From positions 124,001 to 188,000 of the forward strand of contig BMZV01000001.1 of the NCBI GenBank assembly GCA_014652975.1: a stretch of DNA of 64,000 bases, written 5' to 3'. Made by a program: the position numbers and the translations under genes. Shown piece after piece: positions 16,612 through 24,172 of this stretch. Source of the stretch: Kocuria marina. GTDB taxonomy: Bacteria; Actinomycetota; Actinomycetes; Actinomycetales; Micrococcaceae. The notes under the pieces were generated by a model. The model ran no database searches, was not told the DNA's origin, and was given only the letters and a program-made list of their open reading frames with translations. How positions within the stretch are numbered: position 1 is the first letter of the stretch; the number at the start of each line of letters is the position of its first letter.

Positions 16612-17040
16612 ATGGCGATTGAAGTGAGTGAGCTCCCCACGCTGGATGCACGAGCCACCGCCGCGTACGCGCACCTGTTCCAGGCCCTGAGTGAACCGAC
16701 CCGGCTGGCCGTGGTGCAGCACCTGGCCTCGGGGGAACACCGGGTCCGGGACCTCGTGGAGCACATGGGCCTGGCCCAGTCCACGGTGAGCAAGCACCTG
16801 AGCTTCCTCGTGGAGTGCCACCTGATCCAGGCACGGCCGGAGGGGCGCGCCACGTGGTACTCGCTCACCCGCCCCCATGAACTCGCGGCCCTGATCGCAG
16901 CCGCGGAACGCATCCTGCACGCCACCGGCACCGACGCGGTGCTGTGTGCTCACTTGCGTCATCCCCCGCAGGGACCCGCCACCGGGACCGCGGCAGTGCG
17001 GGGCGGGGCGGCGTCGTCGTCGGGATGGGAGGCCGAGTAA
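16612..17040 (+). CDS. ArsR/SmtB-family metal-sensing repressor (CmtR-like)
   Basis: Winged-helix repressor of 142 aa: YAHLFQALSEPTRLAVVQHL, VRDLVEHMGLAQSTVSKHL (recognition helix), FLVECHLIQARPEGRATWYSL (wing). Metal candidates are the Cys in FLVECHL and the Cys in AVLCAHLRH. From memory these fall at the places of the second and third Cys of mycobacterial CmtR, while the first is Phe here. The tail is Gly/Ala/Ser-rich. The CDF exporter starts on the last base of the stop codon, so this is very probably its zinc/cadmium/lead-responsive repressor. Confidence 0.85.
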   Translation: MAIEVSELPTLDARATAAYAHLFQALSEPTRLAVVQHLASGEHRVRDLVEHMGLAQSTVSKHLSFLVECHLIQARPEGRATWYSLTRPHELAALIAAAERILHATGTDAVLCAHLRHPPQGPATGTAAVRGGAASSSGWEAE

Positions 17041-17972
17041 TGGGCGCCGGACACGTACACGGTCACACCCACGCTGGGGCCACGGGACACCCGGGGCGAC
17101 TGCGGGTGGCCTTCGGGTTGACCGCGGGGATGGTCGTGGCCCAGGCGGCGGGGGCGGTAATCACGGGGAGCTTGGCCCTGCTGACCGACACCGTCCACGC
17201 CTTGACGGATGCGATCGGGCTGCTCGTAGCGCTCGTCGCGGCGCACCTGATGACGCGCCCGGCCAGTTCCAAGCACACGTGGGGCTTCCGGCGCGTGGAG
17301 GTGATCGCGGCCCTCGGCCAGGCCACCCTCCTACTGGGCGTGGGGATCTTCGCCGCTGTGGAGGGTGTCCGGCGGCTCGTGGAACCGCGCGAGGTACCGC
17401 CCACGGAGCTGTTGGTCTTCGGCACCGCGGGGTTGGCATGCAACGTGGTGGCCATCCTGGTGCTGTCCTCGAGTCGGGAGAGCAACTTCAACATGCGTGC
17501 CGCGTTCCTGGAGGTCGTCAACGACGCCCTGGGCTCGCTGGGCGTGATCGTGGCCGCCGTGGTGATCGCGACCACCGGGTTCCAGCGCGCGGACACCGTG
17601 GCGGCACTGTTCATCGCCGCGCTCATCCTTCCCCGCGCCGTGCGGATCATGCGCGAGACCGCAGCGGTGCTCATGGAGTTCACGCCGCGCGGCCTGGATC
17701 TGGACCTGTTCCGCGAGCACATCATGGCCCTGCACCACGTGGTGGACGTGCACGACGTTCACGCCTCCACGGTCGCCACGGGCCTTCCCACCATCAGCGC
17801 GCACGTGGTCGTGGAGGACGAGTGCTTCCGGGATGGGCATGCGGCAGACTTGCTCCGGGACGTGAAGACGTGTGTCGCGGAACACTTCGATGTGTCGGTA
17901 CACCACTCCACGTTCCAGATCGAAACGGCGGACATTCGCGATTCGGAATCCCACGAGGTTTTGCACGCCTGA
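17040..17972 (+). CDS. Cation diffusion facilitator (CDF) metal exporter
   Basis: Six-helix metal/proton antiporter (310 aa), similar to CzcD/ZitB. A His-rich N-terminus (GHVHGHTHAGATGH) precedes the helices. Metal site one is in LLTDTVHALTDAIGLL (D-x2-H-x3-D). The helix-five site reads FLEVVNDALGSLGV, with Glu where CzcD has His. The C-terminal cytoplasmic domain (about 205-300) is rich in His. Its ATG overlaps the arsR TAA by one base, so the pair is translationally coupled. Probably exports Zn2+, Cd2+ or a similar ion. Confidence 0.92.
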   Translation: MGAGHVHGHTHAGATGHPGRLRVAFGLTAGMVVAQAAGAVITGSLALLTDTVHALTDAIGLLVALVAAHLMTRPASSKHTWGFRRVEVIAALGQATLLLGVGIFAAVEGVRRLVEPREVPPTELLVFGTAGLACNVVAILVLSSSRESNFNMRAAFLEVVNDALGSLGVIVAAVVIATTGFQRADTVAALFIAALILPRAVRIMRETAAVLMEFTPRGLDLDLFREHIMALHHVVDVHDVHASTVATGLPTISAHVVVEDECFRDGHAADLLRDVKTCVAEHFDVSVHHSTFQIETADIRDSESHEVLHA

Positions 17973-18006
17973 CTCCGCCGCAACGCCCACACCCCGGGAG
18001 GACACC

Positions 18007-19236
18007 ATGAGGGAACCCACCAGCACGCTGTTCACGGACGTCGTCGTCTTCGACGGCACGGACTTCCACTCCGGGACCAGGGACGTCCTGGTGCGCGAGG
18101 GACGCATCGAGCGGCTGGCCTCGCACGGTGAGATCCAGGCCTCGCAGGACACGCGCACGGTGAACGGCTCGGGACATACGCTCACCCCGGGGTTCATCGA
18201 CTGCCACGTACACCTGACCGTGAGCAACGCGGGGTCCCTCGCGGGTTTCGCGGAACCGTTCTCCACGCAGTTCTACCGCTCGGTGGACAACATGCGCCGC
18301 ACGCTCGACGCCGGTGTGACCACCGTGCGCGATGCCGGTGGTGCGGACGCCGGCCTCAAGCATTCCCTGGCCACCGGGCTGGTTCGCGGACCACGCGTGA
18401 AACTCTCGGTGAGCATCATGTCCCAGACCGGGGGCCACGGGGACAGCTGGTTGCTCTCGGGTGCGTGCTCACCCATGCTCGCGCCGCACACCGGCCGCCC
18501 CGACGGCGTGGCCGACGGTCCCGACGGCGTGCGGCGCAAGGCCCGCGAGATCCTGCGGGCCGGTGCAGACCAGATCAAGATCTGCTCCACGGGCGGTGTG
18601 TTGTCCCCCGACGACGATCCGCAGCACTCGCAGTTCGGCCCGGACGAGATCGAGGTCATCGTGGCCGAGGCCCGCGCACAGGGTGCCTACGTGATGTCCC
18701 ACGCGCAGGGTGCCCCCGGGATCAAGAACGCCCTGCGCGCCGGAGCACGATCCGTGGAACACGGGATCTTCCTGGACGACGAGGCCATCGAGCTGCTCCT
18801 GGAGAACGACGCCTTCCTGGTCCCCACGCTGCAGGCCCCGCTCGCGGTGATCACGGCCCACGAGGCGGGCGTGCCCATGCCCCCGGGCGTGGTCGAGAAG
18901 GCCCGCCGCGTGGCGCAAGCCCACAGCGCGTCCGTGGCCAAGGCCCACGACGCTGGCGTGAAGATCGCCATGGGCACGGATGCGGGCGTGGGCGCCCACG
19001 GCGAGAACCTCGAGGAGATCGAGCTCATGGCGGCCAACGGGATGTCCACGGCTCACGCGTTGCGTGCCGCGACATCCACGGCCGCGCAGCTCATCGAGGA
19101 ACCGTGCCTGGGCAACCTCGAGCGTGGCGCCACGGCGGATCTGGTCCTACTCCAGGGTGATCTCCACCGCGAGGGCGTCACGCAACTGCGCGGCCGGGTC
19201 CGCGGGGTGTGGCAGGCCGGGGAACGGGTGCGCTGA
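18007..19236 (+). CDS. Metal-dependent amidohydrolase family protein
   Basis: Cytoplasmic hydrolase of 409 aa. The metal ligands of the amidohydrolase barrel are visible: TPGFIDCHVHLTV (HxH), a likely carboxylated Lys in ADQIKICSTGG, His in MSHAQGAP, His in SVEHGIFLDDEA and Asp in AMGTDAGVGAHG. This order matches the imidazolonepropionase-like group that includes Xaa-Arg/Xaa-Pro dipeptidases. GGGAGG eight bases before ATG 18007 is a strong ribosome site. It follows the CDF gene by 34 bp and may be co-transcribed. Substrate not predictable. Confidence 0.88.
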   Translation: MREPTSTLFTDVVVFDGTDFHSGTRDVLVREGRIERLASHGEIQASQDTRTVNGSGHTLTPGFIDCHVHLTVSNAGSLAGFAEPFSTQFYRSVDNMRRTLDAGVTTVRDAGGADAGLKHSLATGLVRGPRVKLSVSIMSQTGGHGDSWLLSGACSPMLAPHTGRPDGVADGPDGVRRKAREILRAGADQIKICSTGGVLSPDDDPQHSQFGPDEIEVIVAEARAQGAYVMSHAQGAPGIKNALRAGARSVEHGIFLDDEAIELLLENDAFLVPTLQAPLAVITAHEAGVPMPPGVVEKARRVAQAHSASVAKAHDAGVKIAMGTDAGVGAHGENLEEIELMAANGMSTAHALRAATSTAAQLIEEPCLGNLERGATADLVLLQGDLHREGVTQLRGRVRGVWQAGERVR

Positions 19237-19270
19237 GCGGGGCGCACCGCCCCGGCCTCCGGCAGGAACA

Positions 19271-19479
19271 TCAGGCGCGCGCCAGACGCTCCCACGCGAG
19301 TTCGGCGAGGGCCGCGGCCTGGGCGCCGCTCCGCCAGGTCCCTCCTCGCCGGGCTGGACCATGAACACGACGTGGCCCGCCAGGTCGTCCCGGCGAGCGC
19401 TCAGCAGTGTGGCCGCGCCCACGAGACCAGCGGTGTGCAGGTCGGGCCGCAGTGATGTCGCGTCGTCCAGGAACGTCAC
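19271..19479 (-). pseudogene. Remnant of an M20-family peptidase/amidohydrolase
   Basis: On the minus strand, DLHTAGLVGAATLLSARRDD, then LAGHVVFMVQPGEEGPGGA (about 19330-19450), is the metal-ligand region of M20 amidohydrolases (family pattern CGHDLHTA...QPGEEG). The upstream half is missing. After GPGGA the frame changes, and a typical C-terminus (AALAELAWERLARA, stop at 19271) appears. So the gene has lost its 5' part and most of its middle. It lies at the end of the downstream glycan operon. Confidence 0.65.
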
Positions 19480-19507
19480 GCGACCTCCTCGGTCCGGACG
19501 AGCGGTT

Positions 19508-20050
19508 TCAGCCCCCGTCCGCGGGCATCCCCGTGAGTTCCGGCCCCGGCGCGAGCCGGACCGGGCCACAGGCTGTGGTGATGTCCACCGTCTCACCTTT
19601 TTGCTGCACCGTGATCTCCCCCACGTCCGCCAGTTCCCGGGCCACCGCCCGCACCCCGGGCATGTCGTCCCGCCATTCGTCCCCGCCCAGGGTCCGGGCG
19701 ACGTCGGACGGGCAGATCGTCGTGCCCGCTCGGTGCCGCAGCAACGCACGGATCGTGGCCGCACGCCGTTCCCGCAGTCCGGACTCCGAGGGGCTCTCCC
19801 ACCACGGGTCACCTCGCTCCCCCAGCGCGACCTTCGCGTCCTGGACCCGCTCGCGCGCGTGTTCGTCCTTGGACTTCACGGCTCGCCGGGCGCTCATGAG
19901 TTCGCGGACGAGTTCCTCCCGGAACTTCTCGGGGATGCACGGGTCCGTGGCGCGCCATGTGCGCCCGTTGACCACGATGTGGTGCCCGTCCGCAGTGCGT
20001 TCGGGGCCCGACGACGCCGCGGTCGCCGCGTCTTTCTTTTCCGGGCTCAT
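19508..20050 (-). CDS. DUF3253 domain protein
   Basis: Protein of 180 aa in two parts. An N-terminal segment (HIVVNGRTWRATDPCIPEKF, then a helix ELVRELMSARRAV) is followed by a DUF3253 winged-helix-like domain at about 95-165 (RAATIRALLRHRAGTTICPS, DVARTLGGDEW, ARELADVGEITVQQKG). Function unknown. The start overlaps the WcbI stop by 4 bp (ATGA), making it the last gene of the glycan operon, an unexpected partner for it. Confidence 0.8.
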   Translation of the reverse strand: MSPEKKDAATAASSGPERTADGHHIVVNGRTWRATDPCIPEKFREELVRELMSARRAVKSKDEHARERVQDAKVALGERGDPWWESPSESGLRERRAATIRALLRHRAGTTICPSDVARTLGGDEWRDDMPGVRAVARELADVGEITVQQKGETVDITTACGPVRLAPGPELTGMPADGG

Positions 20051-21012
20051 CGGCGCAGCCCCCCATCCAGTCCCAGGCGGGAGATGAGTAGTTCGTGGCG
20101 CGCCAGACCGGCCGTGACCACGGAAGGGTTCCGGGCGTACCAGCGCAGGTGTTCGGCCGCGATGTCCTGTTCCGGGATGTGTTCCCCGTGGATGATCCAG
20201 TCGTCGTGCGGACCCCCGATCAAGTCGCCGGGATCGTGACCGAGGACTTCGAGCGTGCTCGCGTATATGGGAGCGCGGATCCCACCGAGCAGTACCCGCC
20301 CGGGATCGGGGACGGTCGCGCTGAGGCCGGCCTCCGCCAGGATCGCCGCAGCGACCTCCGTGAGCACCCCGTTACCCGGGTGACTGATCACGTGCACGGC
20401 ATTGGGGCCGGCGGCATCCAGGATCGAGGCGACATCGAGGGCACGGTGCGCGTCCTGTCGCACCCGTAGCTGTCGCAGCGACTCTTCCCGTGCCGCCCAC
20501 ACTGCCTCCGGGGTCGGGCGGGTCAGCTCCACCGTGGACTCACCCCGGGCCGCGGCGGTCAGCACCCGCAGGTCGTGGTACGGGGCCACGGGAGGGTCCC
20601 CCACGCCTGGGGCCCGCACGATCGCAAGCGTGGGCATGAGCGCGGTCCAGCGCATCACCGGGATGCGCACGATCCGGGCGTCGTCGGCCATGCGCGGGAG
20701 GACGTCGTTGTTACCCAGGGGCAGGCCGCGGTATCCGGCCGCCACGGGCTGGGTCACGAACAGCGAGAGCCGCGGCAGCAGGGTATGCAAGTGGGGCAGG
20801 TCCTGCTCGGTCAACTCGTGCACGGGCGGCAGGCGCACCCCGTGCCACTCACCGGCCAGGGCGCCGTGGAGCAGGACGCGCAGGGACTCGGCCTGACAGT
20901 TGCCGTACACCGCGAACAGCGGGACATCGGGCAACTTGTTGAGCCCGTAGAAGTCCCCGTAGTGCACCCGGCGGCCCGCGATGTGTGCGTCGTTCGTCGG
21001 TTCAGTGGTCAT
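20047..21012 (-). CDS. WcbI-family polysaccharide biosynthesis protein (putative acetyltransferase)
   Basis: Protein of 321 aa with the WcbI signature near residue 33: FAVYGNCQAESLRVLLHGAL. It also has SLFVTQPVAAGYRGLPLG and a conserved HVISHPGNGVL. In Burkholderia WcbI belongs to capsule biosynthesis and binds CoA. Here it sits between two glycosyltransferases and DUF3253, overlapping both neighbours (11 bp and 4 bp). It probably modifies a surface glycan. The reaction is inferred from the family. Confidence 0.85.
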   Translation of the reverse strand: MTTEPTNDAHIAGRRVHYGDFYGLNKLPDVPLFAVYGNCQAESLRVLLHGALAGEWHGVRLPPVHELTEQDLPHLHTLLPRLSLFVTQPVAAGYRGLPLGNNDVLPRMADDARIVRIPVMRWTALMPTLAIVRAPGVGDPPVAPYHDLRVLTAAARGESTVELTRPTPEAVWAAREESLRQLRVRQDAHRALDVASILDAAGPNAVHVISHPGNGVLTEVAAAILAEAGLSATVPDPGRVLLGGIRAPIYASTLEVLGHDPGDLIGGPHDDWIIHGEHIPEQDIAAEHLRWYARNPSVVTAGLARHELLISRLGLDGGLRR

Positions 21013-22225
21013 GTCCCACCCTGTCCTCGAGTCGTCGTGCGGTGTCCGCGGCGTGGACCGGGACCCGCGGATCGTCCGGGTCCACGTCCACCGGATTCGA
21101 TTCTGCCCGGTTCACGGCACGCACGGAACGCACCGTGAGCAACCCCGGCACATGAGTTTCCCCGCGCTCGCTCCACCGACGCAGGGGCACGTCCAGTGTG
21201 AGGGGCGCGTGGACATCGGCGAGGACCACGGCCCGGTCGAGCACGTTCTGCGGTGGTGCACCGATCCGGATCCGGGGGTCCTCGGCGAGCGCGTCCGGGA
21301 CCTCCGCGCGGTCCACGAACCACACCCCGGCATCCGTGTCGCGCAGGACGTGGGCGGCGGTGAGGTAGGCCTCGGCGGCGTCGTCGTGCCCGTGCACTTG
21401 CACGACCGCCCACGGTTGGCCGAACGCGACACCCGACCCGCGCGTGCTGCGCAGTGGGATCCGCCGGGCGAGGGCGAGAGTTTCGGCGTCCTTGACCGCG
21501 CGCGTGGCACTGCGGCCGGCGAGGTCGGGACCGTCGTGCCACGCCCCGGCCCCCGGTACGTGGGTGAAGCGCGCCCCCGCTTGCCAGCAGCGGTACGCCA
21601 GGTCCCAGTCCTCGCCGCCGTAGCCCACGAGGGTCTCGTCGAAGCCACCGCAGCGCTCGAAAAGTGCGCGGTCCATCGCGAGCAGCGCGCTGATCACGAG
21701 CCGGAAGTCCTCGGTCCCCGCGTCCGCCAGATCCGCCGTGCGGGCGTAGCCGTCCGCGAGCCACACGGGAGCCTGCAGCCGACGTGCGCCGGGGACGTCC
21801 TCGCCCGCGACCCAGCGCAGCACGGCGGGCACGTTGAGGCCGTCGAGCGCCGCGTGATGGCGAGCGCCCACCGCGAGCGCGCCGTGGCCGTCATCCGCAC
21901 GGGTGAGCCCGGTGAGCATCGCGGAGACGAACCCCGGCTCGGGGATCATGTCCCCGTCCAGGAACACGAGCACATCACCCCGCGCAGTGCGCGCCCCGAG
22001 ATTGCGCGCCGCCCCCGCGCGGAAGCCCAGGTCCTCCTGGCGCACCACGGTGCACGTGAACGGGACGGGCGGGATCGCGGGGGCCTCTGCGGAGCCGTCG
22101 TCGGCGACCACAACCTCCAACTCTTCTACCGGGTGGTCCTGCTGCGCCAATGCGGCGAGCAGGCGATCCAGGCCGCGCTGGTTCTCGAAGTACGGGACGA
22201 CGACGCTCATCGACGGCGCGCTCAC
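21002..22225 (-). CDS. Family 2 glycosyltransferase with C-terminal extension
   Basis: GT-A fold glycosyltransferase (407 aa). MSVVVPYFENQRGL opens the nucleotide-sugar domain, VVVADDGS follows, the DXD is in VFLDGDMIPEPGF, and the acceptor region has VGYGGEDWDLAYRCWQAGA. A second part of about 150 residues (about 250-400) is not typical of GT2 and reads like a small separate domain. The GTG start overlaps the upstream gene by 4 bp (GTGA). Likely adds sugars to a surface polysaccharide. Confidence 0.9.
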   Translation of the reverse strand: MSAPSMSVVVPYFENQRGLDRLLAALAQQDHPVEELEVVVADDGSAEAPAIPPVPFTCTVVRQEDLGFRAGAARNLGARTARGDVLVFLDGDMIPEPGFVSAMLTGLTRADDGHGALAVGARHHAALDGLNVPAVLRWVAGEDVPGARRLQAPVWLADGYARTADLADAGTEDFRLVISALLAMDRALFERCGGFDETLVGYGGEDWDLAYRCWQAGARFTHVPGAGAWHDGPDLAGRSATRAVKDAETLALARRIPLRSTRGSGVAFGQPWAVVQVHGHDDAAEAYLTAAHVLRDTDAGVWFVDRAEVPDALAEDPRIRIGAPPQNVLDRAVVLADVHAPLTLDVPLRRWSERGETHVPGLLTVRSVRAVNRAESNPVDVDPDDPRVPVHAADTARRLEDRVGHDH

Positions 22226-23247
22226 AGCGCACCTCGCCGAGGTGTGAGTCGATCCCCTGTGATCCGCTCCCATTGCATTGCGGCGGCAGCAGCCGTGCCG
22301 GGGACCTGAGTCGCATCCCACGCGGCGGGATCGATCCACGTGGCGGCGGGATCCTTGAGTGCGCGAGCCAGCGCCGTCGGGAGGTCATCGGTGAGCGTAA
22401 GCGCCCATGGGGCCCGCGCCGCGAGTTCCTCGAAGAACGGGTGGGGCGTCACGAGGGGTTTGCGTCCGCTCGCGATCCACCGGCCCACCGACCCGGAGGC
22501 CGAGACGTGGGACGGTGCGACCACCGGGACCGTGACTTCTTGCGCGGCGCGGGTCAGGGCGGCGTCGGGCAGGAATCCCGTGGCGCTGAACGAGTGCCCG
22601 AGCGCGCGGGCCGCGGCGTTCAGGGCCGGGACGAGGTCGTCGTGACCGTCCGAGGGGCGGCCCAGTGCCACGACGTCAACCGGGGTGCGCACACCTTCGA
22701 GGGCCGCGACCACACGGTCGTGGCCCTTGCCCGGATACAGGAAGCCGAGCATCGCCACGCTCGGAGTGCCGTTCGCCGGATGACGTCGCGCGGCCGCCCA
22801 CTCCCCCGGCTCCGGCGGATCGATGGGCAGCGGGTCCACGAAAACGGCGGTGACATCGGCTGCGACGAACCGCTCGAGCTGGCGACGTTCCGACGCGCTG
22901 CTCACGATCACGGTGCGCGCGAGGTCCGCGACGCGCGCATAGGCGGCACGTCGCGCCTCGAAGGCGTGGCCGTCCGACGGCTGGGGAATGTCGTGCAGGG
23001 TCACCGAGACGGGCCGGACCCGAGCCAACCGGGCGATCGTGTCCGCGGCGGCCGTGGCGGAATCGCCGAACACGCGGTCGGTGAAGTGCAGGTGCACGGG
23101 GGCGTCGTCGCGGAGCAGGTCGGGCAGGAGTTCGTCGACCGTGCCGGACACCGATCGGGCTTCCGGGGTGTGCCGCGCGAGTGCCTCGGCATGCATGCGG
23201 ACACCGTGCTGGGCCGGGCCCACACAGGCGAGGAGGGGAACTGTCAC
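22222..23247 (-). CDS. GT-B fold (family 4-like) glycosyltransferase
   Basis: Glycosyltransferase-like protein of 341 aa. The N-terminal half has VHLHFTDRVFG and VSVTLHDIPQPSDG, the C-terminal Rossmann half SVAMLGFLYPGKGHDRVVAA, GFLPDAAL and a donor-binding stretch SVGRWIASGRKPLV. No signal or membrane segment. It is the first gene of the four-gene operon (this gene, GT2, WcbI, DUF3253). TACAGT six bases before the GTG suggests a leaderless promoter. Acceptor and sugar unknown. Confidence 0.8.
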   Translation of the reverse strand: MTVPLLACVGPAQHGVRMHAEALARHTPEARSVSGTVDELLPDLLRDDAPVHLHFTDRVFGDSATAAADTIARLARVRPVSVTLHDIPQPSDGHAFEARRAAYARVADLARTVIVSSASERRQLERFVAADVTAVFVDPLPIDPPEPGEWAAARRHPANGTPSVAMLGFLYPGKGHDRVVAALEGVRTPVDVVALGRPSDGHDDLVPALNAAARALGHSFSATGFLPDAALTRAAQEVTVPVVAPSHVSASGSVGRWIASGRKPLVTPHPFFEELAARAPWALTLTDDLPTALARALKDPAATWIDPAAWDATQVPGTAAAAAMQWERITGDRLTPRRGAL

Positions 23248-23285
23248 CGCCCCACTGTATCGACCCGGCCATCCATCCGGCCCCT

Positions 23286-23338
23286 AACATCTGTGTCCCG
23301 GAACAGCACGTGGATTCGAGAATCCGTGCATTTTCGGG
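23286..23338 (+). repeat. 53-nt dispersed palindromic repeat, copy B
   Basis: Same length and ends as copy A at 15195-15247: AACATCTGTG, T, CCCG at the left and TTTTCGGG at the right. The interior differs but again folds: GCAC 23306-23309 and GGATTC 23312-23317 pair with GAATCC 23320-23325 and GTGC 23326-23329 around a 2-nt loop. It lies in the divergent gap between the glycan operon and tetR. Confidence 0.65.
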
Positions 23339-23501
23339 CCCCAGGTGTTGTGCAGTCCGGCTGCCGCGGCGGCCAGGAGCGGGCGGGTGGGCGGGTACCG
23401 GGCGCGTCCGAGAGGACCCGGGTGGGCATCGCATGCGTCTTAAAGGACCCGGGTTGGCTGCCGGACACACCCCGCACGTCGTGGCGGAACTCACTTCATC
23501 C

Positions 23502-23538
23502 GTGCACTCGTTGCACTTGTGCAAATTGCACTCGTGCA
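23502..23538. promoter_or_regulatory. TetR operator array
   Basis: Two consecutive palindromes, TGCACTTGTGCA (23512-23523) and TGCACTCGTGCA (23527-23538), each 5+2+5, spaced 15 bp centre to centre. A further GTGCAC half-site is at 23502-23507. They end just before TAGGAT (23539-23544), the likely -10 box of tetR, so a bound repressor would block transcription of the tetR-MFS pair. Confidence 0.75.
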
Positions 23539-23551
23539 TAGGATTTTCGTC

Positions 23552-24172
23552 GTGCCTGAATCCCATCTCTCCCTGCGTGAACGCCACCGTGTTCGCACCC
23601 TCGCGGAGATCCATCGCGCCGCGCTGGAGCTCGCGACGTCGGGGAATTACGCCGACACCGCCGTGGAAGCCATTGCCGAACGTGCCGGGGTCTCCCGCAG
23701 GACGTTCTTCAACTACTACTCGTCCAAGGAGGACGCGATGCTGGGGCTCACCCCGCCGCGACTGTCCGAGGCCGCTCGCGAGCGCTATACGGATCCTGAC
23801 GCCGGGGACGAGTTCGCTCGCACCGTGCGCCTGTTCGTAGACGTCCTCCGGGACGCCACAGGCCCCCCGGAGCTCGCCACGCGCCGTCGTGAACTGATGT
23901 GCGCCCACCCCGAACTCAAACGGCGCATCGGGATGCACATCACCGCGGTGGAGAACCTCGTGGTCTCCACCGTCACCGAACACTCCGCGCGCGACACCCC
24001 TCCCCGCTCGGAGGAAACGACCCACGCGTTCGTCCTGCTGGCCGGCTCGGTCATCAAGTTCGTGTTCCGTACCAACACGCATCTGGCCACCACACCCGAC
24101 GACGCCGCCATCCAGCGCGCGCTCGACCACGCCATCGGCGTCTTCCGCACCGCTCTCAAGGAGATCTCATGA
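23552..24172 (+). CDS. TetR-family repressor
   Basis: Regulator of 206 aa with the N-terminal TetR HTH (RTLAEIHRAALELATSGNY, AIAERAGVSRRTFFNYYSSK) and an unassigned ligand domain. The start GTG 23552 (VPESHLSLRERHRVR) has TAGGAT seven bases upstream and an operator array just before that. An upstream ATG at 23519 would lie inside the operators. Its stop overlaps the MFS start by 4 bp (ATGA), so it is an autoregulated repressor of the drug exporter. Confidence 0.92.
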   Translation: MPESHLSLRERHRVRTLAEIHRAALELATSGNYADTAVEAIAERAGVSRRTFFNYYSSKEDAMLGLTPPRLSEAARERYTDPDAGDEFARTVRLFVDVLRDATGPPELATRRRELMCAHPELKRRIGMHITAVENLVVSTVTEHSARDTPPRSEETTHAFVLLAGSVIKFVFRTNTHLATTPDDAAIQRALDHAIGVFRTALKEIS

